Shown here: positions 55,079-64,000 of the stretch, in pieces
How positions within the stretch are numbered: the first letter of the stretch is position 1
How the letters are laid out: every line of letters starts with the position of its first letter
Origin: Basidiobolus meristosporus CBS 931.73
Taxonomy: Eukaryota; Basidiobolomycota; Basidiobolomycetes; Basidiobolales; Basidiobolaceae
Direction of reading: 5' to 3'
DNA length: 64,000 nucleotides
NCBI GenBank assembly: GCA_002104905.1
Contig: MCFE01000020.1
Location: 1 to 64,000 of the forward strand
Notes under the pieces: model-generated
Told to the model about the DNA's origin: nothing
Seen by the model: the letters and a program-made list of their open reading frames with translations, nothing else
Database searches by the model: none
Translations under genes and position numbers: made by a program

Positions 55079-58000
55079 TCAGACTTCCACCATGGCCGGG
55101 GCTGGTTTGACGAAGATCGCAAGCTCTTCGTTGTTGAGGCTAACCCCTTCGTGCTCACTTCCAGGCTCCACTAGTCTCAGCTTTGGGACTGTCAATTTGC
55201 CCGGGGCCAAGGCATAGCCATTAAATCTGAGCTTGGTGATGCTGAGCGGGAGTAAACGAACAAGATGCTGCTTGTAACCGGAAAATATCAGATTATTTGA
55301 TGCATCGAGGATGGCAACCAATTCCTGCATTTCGGACGAGGTGTTCTCAATGTTGTAGACAAAGGTGAATGGTGTGGCAAGATATATCTCCGTAGGGGCA
55401 TCTACAAAGGATCAGGTTACTATCGTTCGGGCAAAAGTATAGGAGAGGAAGTCAACCTAGCGTGATGTTTAAAGGCGACTGCGTCATTCCAACACGCGGC
55501 ACTGTCAAAACTGTGTTGAAGATATTCTCTTTGAGCGTGGGGTGTGGTTGTCGACTAGATAAACAGGTCAAGAGGAAATCATCAGTCAAGTGCCATGGCA
55601 AAGTGTCATGGTGATTTGCTTACCGTTTCCACGCGATCTCTATATGGCCTATTTCCACACTTTCCTTGAGGGTAGTAATATCCTCAGTCTCGAATGACAT
55701 CAAGTGACTGCAACTGAACACAGAACCAGGCTTGAATACTAGAAATTCACTCAAGTTGAATAAACATGATAAAGCTGCACGATTTGTGCTTTTAGTACCA
55801 GTACTCTCTTCTTTTGCGACTTGAGAATTAGAGATCAGTGATATTGTAGTGTTACTTGGACTCGTTGGTTTCTGTCGCAGATCAGTGTCAATGGGTTGTG
55901 TAGTTGATCATGCTGAGACAACTTACTGCGATTTTAAGTTCAATATTCTGCACTTCCAAATCAGCCAATGCTATACTCTTGATCTGGGTTACGAGTAGGT
56001 TGTGCTCTGTTCGAGAGAGGGAGTCGGGGTCATTAGGGGCAAGGAAGTTTTCTGGGTATACTTTGAACTCTGTCTGGAATGGTTGCTGGAACTCGATCTG
56101 CAGAGTCTCTCGTTTTTCATAGACGTTAAGCTGGTCATTGATAATGTCGGGTGAGTCCAGGTAGTATCGTAACGTGAGCGTGAGTAGTCGTTCACGTGGC
56201 GGTTGACTCCCCCGAATGAAGAAGGTTAACCGTTTCTCTCCCCCAGGGTTAACTTGGCCCAAATCATGGGTAAAAGTCTGGTCAGCGGATTCGAAGGTTG
56301 GGTCCATGCACGTCACATCGCTCACACGTTGGCCAGCTCCAGACTTGATTTCAGCGGTGAGCGTGGTCTGCGCCCTGTGTTCCTCTTGGCTGATTATTGT
56401 TACGTTCACAGGGAAAGCTTCGTCCAGAAGTGCAACTTGTTCACATTCAATATTCATCTCCATTTTTGGTTTTCGATGTGTTACCCTGGTTTAGAATGTT
56501 GGCGATCAATCCCACATCCCATATTTGGATGTACCAGTGTCATTGTACAGAAAAAGCGAACCTTAGTGTAGTGCGATCCTCTGCCTCATCAAGCGTGACA
56601 AACCTCTTGACTACTGAAGGATAGATATTAGTACTGTGACTGTGGCTGTGACTATGTTATGCTATCCTACAAGTCTTACCATCATCGTTGGTTTGGTCCA
56701 CCTGCAGCCACTTCGCTTTCTTGAATGTCTCATCATGCCCCGTGAGCGGATAGTTTAGAGTAAGTTGCCATCCAGGAGTGGAAATATGGCAGGATATAAC
56801 CGCAACCTGTTATATATTGTAAGACCGTGTGAATATCCGGGTGGCACATATCCACGCATACTAACCTTGAGCTCGGCTATCTCCCTTGGAGTAATGCTCC
56901 CTTCAATAACCTTGACACATTCATTTGAAAGCCGCAAATCTACTTCTTTCGACCAGGCAAGTCCATCATCAGTCTCTTTTTGTTGGGCATCTTTTGCATC
57001 GATCCATACACTTCCTTTCAGCTCGCTCGCCTCATCCGACACATGATGGAAGTGATGATCAAAGCTAGAGTCATTGAATACCAAACGCAATGAGGATATT
57101 TCCAATGGTAGTGGACAGCTGGTGGTCGCAGTTAACTGAAACTTGACTGGGGCCCCAACAAAAGCATTGCCACGCTCAAACTGGATTCCGAAATGAACAA
57201 ATGTGTTCATCTGATCCAAATCAATAATCATTGGAATTTGCTGGTTGTCGTCTGTCTGTCTTGATAGTATTTCGACCAGTTCACGCTGATAACCTTCACG
57301 CATCTCGATGTTGAGAGTGACTTCATCAGAAAGAAGCTCGATCAAGTATCCGATCGCGTTCTTCCATAATTTGAGCTCTCTTGAGCAAACAAGTGAACTG
57401 TGCAGAATCGAAGCAAGAATTGTACTCCAATTCTCTTTTCGATACGTTTTGGCGATGCGTTCGAAAAACCTACGGAAAGCAGTTTGGTCAGCAAACAGCA
57501 GATCAACGATGAGCAAAGATTGGGCTCCTACTTCAGTGCCATTTCAAATTTCCCTCCCTCGTAGTAGGATTTGGCGATTTCAGAGGCCAGGAAGAGCGTC
57601 ATTCTTGCGTTTTTGTACTTCTTGAACTGTTCGTAGCTCTTAGTTAACAATTCGATAATGATGGCCGTATGGTCAAACTTTTTTTCTGTGTTTATGCTGT
57701 CCTGGGTGCTCAGGTCGGTGCTCTGAAGGTTGGTGGGGGGTAAATATTGTGAATGTGAAGGAAAACACATGGAAGAGAGTAGCTGCTTACCTCAGATGCC
57801 TTTAGAAGACAACGTCTTCTTTCCATGCTACAGGTGGCAGAAGAGTAATAATAGAAGCCAGCATGCTGTATTACCAATCCTGGATATACACCACCTCCGA
57901 CCGTAGCCGGATGACCGCTGCTGTATCCTGTTCGTAGATCAGGTAAGCCTGCTCCATTAACATACATGTTCGATGCCTGCTGCTCAGGAGAGGGGATTCG

Positions 58001-59724
58001 CATCCCATGTTTAGTGGCCAGTTCCACCAACTCAGCAAAAGCGCGATATCTGTTTGGCGAGAATCAGACATGAAATGGATATAATTAAGATCAGGTAGAA
58101 CAAAGCATACTGTTTCGATAACCAGGCCCAGTATTCAAACGTTTCAGAGGTAATCCCAGCAGCAGTCAAGATATTTGAGAAGCTATCCAAGTGGCGTTGC
58201 ATTTGAATAAGAGAGGTGTTGGGGCTGTCCATGTAGAAGTATAACTTGCATATCTAAGAGCAGTATAGGTGGTTAGCTGCTCGTGTTATTGTAGAGATCA
58301 GTAAATGGACATGCCACCATACTTTGAGGTGAATTGCTTCGGCTAAAATCCGTGCTTCAGTCCATCTTTTGGTGTTCGGGATTATTGCAGGACATCCAGT
58401 AGTCGCAGCAACACTTGGGGAGAACATGTCAACCAAATTCATGTAGCAAGATCCATAGTATCTAGGGTTTTGGAATCTCGTTAGTCTATAATAGCCATTC
58501 GGTGCAGGGAAGAGCGGCTACTCACTTCAAGGCGCTATCAGGATCCTGGCGGAACTCGGCGAATGCGCCCATTTTGAAATCGTATCTCACTAGCCATCCG
58601 AGGTTCGATAAAGGCAACTCAGAGAGCTTCTCTGGGTTGGCATTTATCACTGGTGATTTTGGTGGTTGTGGGATGGGTATCCGCGACCTTTTCTTTTTCA
58701 TGAGCTTTCCCTTCTCCCGATAAAAGTTAATGGCGGGCTCGTATAACGATCTCTGTAAACTATTACATTGTTAATTGGCTATAAAATGGAAGTTTCTACT
58801 TGGATTCATACTTGCTGATGAACTCTTGAAGTTCGGGTGGCCCAAGTGGAGGCAGAACGAAAAAAGAATTTCTCTGATCGAGCCCTGATGCTCGTCGAAT
58901 GCTCGATATTCTATCTTCGATAGTGGGGTTCTCTAGAAGATAATTAATAGCATTAACCCTCTTGCTAACACCGATTCCTGATTATTAATTTTACCAGCAT
59001 CATGAACCCTTAACATAAGCACCATGGCAAACTTGGTCCCAGCTTCTTGAGCATTTTTTCTGGTGACGTAAAGGTTAGCGAGGGTGTTTGAGAAAATACT
59101 CGAGGGATCATCCCCACCTATGCTCAACAATTTCAGATACCAAGGTGGCGTCCTTCTCCCTCTCTAGCACGCTAACTGCTGCGAGGGGTCCAATGACTTT
59201 CTGCTCGTTATTGTCGTTCAAAGCTGGTAATTCCGAAAACATGACCAACACTCCAGGTTTAGTGTCTTGTTGCTTCCGAATCCACATCGGGCTCATGATA
59301 CCGTCGGGAAACAGAGGACTGGATTGCGACAGCGGTGACAATGGTGAATGGAAACCGCCTCCGGATTTATTCCGCTTCACTGGAAGCTGGAAATCCTGAA
59401 GTAGATTCACGAAAGTAAGGACTGATGAAGGCAAATATAATAAGTAGTTTAAAAATCTACCTTTGAAACGAACTGTATCTGGAACAAAGAATTCCCATTT
59501 CCTGCTTGGTTGGTTTCCCATACATTGGTGGTTGTCTTACTTTGCAACAAAGATATCAGATTCTTGTAAAATGTCTGTCGAGCTGGCTGAAATCTACTGA
59601 AAGCACTCGAATTTATGAAAGCATCTGTTGTACTGCCTCCCTTTTCAGCGCAAGTCGAAGAAAGCCCAGAAACGGCCATGACTGGCAATAGATGATGGGT
59701 GAATTCAGGCGGAAAAGAATCCAT
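55079..59724 (-). CDS. TRAPPC11 (foie gras) homologue, TRAPP vesicle-tethering subunit
   Basis: More than ten exons from ATG 59724 (MDSFPPEFTHHLLPVMAVSG, resembling the TRAPPC11 start) to TGA at 55081-55079. An earlier frame start (59811) is possible. Further blocks: KVIGPLAAVSVLEREKDATL; KMGAFAEFRQDPDSALK (58500-58580, foie gras/TPR-like helices); MRTEKK-type charged exons; AIIIELLTKSYEQFKKYKNA with RMTLFLASEIAKSYYEGGKF, typical of the foie gras domain end; DYNQQIPMII-type linker; and VHFGIQFERGNAFVGAPVKF opening the Ig-like C-terminal part. The last exon has LIFSGYKQHLVRLLPLSITK and closes LAIFVKPAPAMVEV, matching the gryphon C-terminus 'FSGxKQ..(L/V)RxLP ... IFVKP'. TRAPPC11 acts in the TRAPPIII complex at the Golgi and in autophagy. 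Exon limits are approximate, and some block spellings between exons are rough readings. Confidence 0.85.
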
Positions 59725-60106
59725 CTTTGTTGGACGTTCTAATTTTCCTCTAGGCAACGATAGCTTGGATAGTATCCAGGAATTGGTAGTACTATTGGAA
59801 AATAGGAACACCCAGCTGTGACCAACTAATAGTGTCTGGCCGTGTGGTTTAATTCGTAGATTTGAAATGAATTGTCAGTTGTGTTTATGCAACCAAGCCA
59901 GCATGAATGATCAAGTTAATCACAATCATAACAAGATCTTGGGATCAGTGCTGCTCGTATAACCCTCGATAATAATACAACAGTTTTAAAAGATTTGTGA
60001 AAAACAATCTTATAATAAAACATGATTTTTTACAGATGACATAGGCATTGGCCCTGCGAATTCAACCTTGTTGCTGTCCGTCTGCTTCTCGACCTTCGAA
60101 TTTCCC
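59725..60106. promoter_or_regulatory. Bidirectional promoter between TRAPPC11 and MED14 genes
   Basis: 382 nt separate the two divergent start codons, so both promoters must lie here or overlap the 5' UTRs. The middle is AT-rich. No specific factor site is claimed. Confidence 0.5.
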
Positions 60107-63100
60107 ATGGTGAATAATAATGGTGCAGAGCAGACCAATGGTCTAACCAGTAATAATGAGGTAGAACCTACGAAGAATGAAATCGACGTGCCTAATGGTA
60201 CACTTCAAAATAATGACGAGATGGAGCAAGTAATGCATAACATGGTCCCTTTACGCCTGATCATCGAAAGACTAGTCAACCAAGCTTATGCCGATCTACA
60301 AAACCTAACCGAAGTGTAAGTTGCCTCTCTCTTCAAGTGGGTCGGAATCTGGGATACTTCTGGCCTTATGATGTTTTTCGCGTTAGTTTATTATATTTCC
60401 TTGGATCTACACCCTTCCCTAGTCTCAGAATATGATTTAGTCACTCTATTTTCGTATGTACTCATTGCCACGCGTCATCATCATCCTACTTGTCGATGAA
60501 ATGAATACCTGTGAACAAGTTTATGCTACTCGGTAGACAACCAATGCTAGTAAACGTATGCTAACTTGTTTGTTTGTTTAGACTGCCCGGAATGCCAACC
60601 GTAGAAAGAAAGCGCGCGATATTAGAATATTCACTTAATACACGACAACAATTCGTCAAGCTACTCGTATTGGTCAAATGGGCGGTGAACGCTGACAAAG
60701 TGCAGGAATGTCAGGTGGATAGTGATCGATTAACAGTAAACCATATAATATGAGTGTTAAAGGCTAAATTTGGCGCTCTTTCCGTTTCTATAGAATATCA
60801 TTGGTTTTCTCCAGAAACAGAATGAAGCATTTGCGAGAACAGTAGACGCACTCTATGGCATATACACAACAATGTCGCAAGCAAGGTAGGGTCTGGTTGT
60901 GTCTGTGGTTGCGCGTTTACTTGAGTAATCTTTTGCCTTGGTGATTGTAGAGTTCGAAACTACGATATCCTGACTGCTATTGATGTTCTCACTACTGGAA
61001 CTTACCAGCGGTTACCTACTATTATTCGGGTTTGTAGCTCTCTAGCTTTTGCGACTTACGGATGGTCTTTACTTATGAGCCTTGCTTTTAGTCTCATTAC
61101 ATTCCTCTTGATCCGATGGAAGATAACGATGTTGCTGGCACGCTGTCTAAACTGAATGATTTGATTCGTGTGCGTATGATTTGCAAGGAGACGCTCCCAT
61201 TACCCATGAACAAATACAAAATTGGTAAGTGTCGTGCGACTCCTAGAAACCAAGACGAGTGTAATTCAACAAGACTCATTATATTAGTTAACGGCCGTGT
61301 TGTATTTCGCGTTGAGCACGAATTTGAGGTTTGTGAATACTCTTTAGCTGATATGCACAGCTTTATTCATTAACGTCCGCGTGTTGCCAGGTATCATTGA
61401 CTTTGTTTGGTGCGGAGGAGGACATACCATGGCATATTATATCTCTCGATATCCTTGTATGCTCAGAAAAATCCAAAGTAGCTACAGGTAGATCAGGCCA
61501 CTCCCGTTGCAAACCGTAATAGAACCATAATTCCCCCTTTTTAATAGATATGGATACGTCGCTGACAGATTATCAAATTCGCAATTTGATTGTCAACGCT
61601 CAGCAAAAGCTGATTCCTCGACCTCCTAATCCACAGAAATCTTCAGTTCCGGAGCCAGAAGAGGGCCAGGAACAATCTACCGAGCCCAACCCCGAGGAAT
61701 CGCCAGAAAACCTCAAACTACCCACGTATCCTATGGTTCGGCTGTACGACTACCTTCGTATCCTTTTCCAACTTCCTATTGCCTACGATTATTTCAAAGC
61801 ACTACATCGCCTTAACCATCATATTTATAGATACTTTCTGCCTTTCAATGCAGCTAGAAGTTCTCTATCTACAGGTACCCCAATTCTTTCAAGCTCTCAC
61901 AACCTTTTCCATATGTTAAATCGTGGCTGTTCTAAGGCCTTGCACTTGGCAAAATCCCGGTGGGCTGAGAATCTGATTGTGGAAATCAACCAATTCCGTA
62001 CTTCCATCAAACTGAAGTATTGGTGGTTAGTGCGCTTCATATACTGAACCATATATGCCTATTTCATTGACTTGACTCCACGATTCCCAGCAAACGTCCC
62101 CCTACGACATGGAGTAGTATGCAAAACTCTTCGACTCAACCGACCGCGCTCACCAACTGCATCGAGATAAGCGTTGTGAATTTCGAGGATTACAATCCAC
62201 CTCAGTCTGAGGAGGACGACACGGAGGGCACCTCCCGCTCTGAGGCGGAAGATGACACCCCGTCACTAAAATATCCAAAAAGCGTACTTCGTGTCCGTTG
62301 TGAGGGTGGGGCTGATACGGATGGAAAAATGATTGATGCTTTCGAGATAAACCCCGGTGAACTTGATGTTGAAAACCTTTTGATGCGAATTGCCGAACTA
62401 CATGCGCGCGCTGTTATCACACGCTTCCGTGATATCTTGCTCAATTCTTCCTTCGTGAGTAATAGAATAGAATTTACAAAGGATGACCTTGAGATTTTGG
62501 ACGAGCAGCATATCGGAACGTCGAAGGCGCAATCGTCAACCTGCGGACTGCAGGTTCGTTATCGCCAAGATCGCTATCTCACATTGAATGTGGATATCCG
62601 AACCGGACGCGTGGTCATCGGGATGTCCGACAAGGTTATGCACGAAGGCGATGTCAAATTACGAGCACTTGAAGAAAAACTGAATGAGAATTTTGTTAAA
62701 TTGCCGAGCTTGCTGCTTGAGCTGAAGTATGCCACTTTGATCGACGATGTGGAAAACATGGCTCGGTATCTTGGCTTGGAACCATACCCTATTCTTCCGC
62801 TGCGAAACGAAGATATTGCCAAGTTTGGAACCACCAAAAGTCGCATGTTGTACCTGCAGTTTACACAACACCCAAGTTACTATCTTGTGGTCAGTATAGT
62901 GGAAAACGCACTGAATTTCCGACTTATAAGCCTCGGTTCACCTTTGAGTGGCTCTCATTTGATGACTCTTAGTAGCTCTGTGCAGCTCGACTTGACGTCT
63001 TTACTTCGCCATCATCAGATATCGACCCAGGTGGCTACCCAGGGCCCCATTAGCTCGCGTCCGTCAGGTGGTAATGCCAAGCTTCCTAGCAAGGAAGCAA

Positions 63101-64000
63101 ACGAACTCACGATAGATCTGGGCCTGTTGTCGAAAATAGATTCATTTTGTCGAGCTCGGATATCGTTCGAGAAGCTCGAGAAGCAGTTGACTGGGCTCAG
63201 CATTGAGTACAAATATATTCAACCGATGCCTCTGGCATGTCACCCGGCTGATTTTTGCGCGCAAGACACAGCTAATCCAATCTCCCAAGTTCCCTTTATG
63301 CAAATCAAACCCCGAGACATCCCTCTTCGTAACAAGGGAGCCGATTGCTCAGAGTTTGTTGTTGGCAGTCTTAATATCCGTCTGGCAGATTGGTATGCAT
63401 CAGGGAAAAGCACCTGTCAAGTATCCATGGAGACCCGAATCCTGTCTCAATCCATCCCTAGCATTCAAGATGCTGACCAGGAGGCCGCCAAACGCCTACA
63501 TTTCGACCACGAGTCTCGGATCCTCTCCTTCAAGTACAGCGATTTTGACAGCTGTATTTCGCAATTTCTTAAGGATTGGGAGACCGTTATCATGGTGACT
63601 CTACTTGCAAAACAAACATGCCCAATCGTGAACTACTTTGACCTCACATCACTCAAAGCGTCCTATGGGAAAGAAAGATTCTCTCTGGCCGTCCGCTGGA
63701 AAACATCGAAGGGCTCTGGGAGTAACCAGGGGCATTATACGCTCGCATTGGAGGAGAACCTCGGTCAGATCAAACAAAGAAACCCTCATCGCAAGCTCCG
63801 TTTTTGCCTCGAAGATTACCTGAACCAGACGAAGGATTTGAAAAAGCTGATCAATCTGCTTAATGACACCTTGCCTTTACTTCGTGTCCTGGACGAGCTC
63901 CAGCGAAAGAGAAACGCCACAGATACATTCGGAAAGGGACTTACAGTTATCCCACGTCACGCAACACACATAAGATTGCAATTTTCAACCAGGTGAGTTT
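60107..64000 (+). CDS. Mediator subunit MED14 (Rgr1), N-terminal part (runs off right edge)
   Basis: Starts at ATG 60107 (MVNNNGAEQTNG) and continues beyond 64000 (the last in-window exon ends near 63993 at a GTGAGT donor). Early exons give NMVPLRLIIERLVNQAYADL, then LPGMPTVERKRAILEYSLNT with FVKLLVLVKWAVNADKVQEC, FLQKQNEAFARTVDALYGIY, and NYDILTAIDVLTTGTYQRLP. This is the conserved MED14 N-terminal block. An exon at 61550 carries TSLTDYQIRNLIVNAQQKLI and a Pro/Glu-rich insert. A long exon (62117-63993) encodes the central repeat region (about 625 codons). MED14 is the backbone joining the Mediator head, middle and tail modules and contacting RNA polymerase II. Family identity is firm from the N-terminal motif; the C-terminus is outside. 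Confidence 0.9.

Overview
The window is nuclear DNA of a fungus. Genes are split by short GT..AG introns (mostly 50-170 nt). The gene set is eukaryotic and fungal in flavour: PTS1-tagged malate synthase, a p67phox/NoxR-type regulator with a PB1 end, a Csm1/Pcs1 monopolin-type protein, a Heh1/Src1 inner nuclear membrane protein, Pfs2/WDR33, TFIIB, eIF4G and Mediator Med14. Retention of a five-TOG XMAP215, a PHAF1 homologue, TRAPPC11 and HFM1 points to an early-diverging (non-Dikarya) fungus. That placement is inference.

Layout. 1-8 kb: the 5' end of a LIS1/PAC1 gene running off the left edge, then a 2190-codon XMAP215/ch-TOG homologue (both minus strand). 9-17 kb: an MFS monocarboxylate-type transporter (minus), then an intron-dense HFM1/MER3 meiotic helicase (plus). 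17-19 kb: a gene-free stretch dominated by a large, diverged inverted repeat and decayed reading frames. 19-22 kb: a DNAJC9 homologue (plus) facing a Csm1/Pcs1 homologue (minus). 22-35 kb: four malate synthase genes (+,-,-,+), with Pfs2/WDR33 between copies 1 and 2. 36-39 kb: phosphatidylinositol synthase and TFIIB. 39-44 kb: Heh1/Src1/MAN1-like (minus) diverging from PHAF1 (plus). 44-51 kb: a RhoGAP protein (plus) converging on eIF4G (minus). 52-54 kb: NoxR/p67phox-like. 55-60 kb: TRAPPC11 (minus), diverging from MED14 (plus), which runs off the right edge.

The most striking feature is the malate synthase cluster. The four coding regions are almost identical from about codon 45 to about 8 codons before the stop, yet each has its own first 13-15 codons, its own C-terminal peptide (SRL, PRL, SKL, SRL), its own promoter and unrelated flanks. 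Two silent sites show all four allele combinations across the four copies, as expected if the paralogues exchange sequence by gene conversion. Copy 4 carries one extra C that breaks its frame. The cluster looks like a glyoxylate-cycle gene family in which the enzyme core is homogenised while promoter and targeting tails diverge.

Genes were assigned from protein motifs and reading frames judged by eye. Splice sites were placed by frame continuity, GT/AG ends and family similarity, so internal exon limits are approximate unless stated. No database search was possible.
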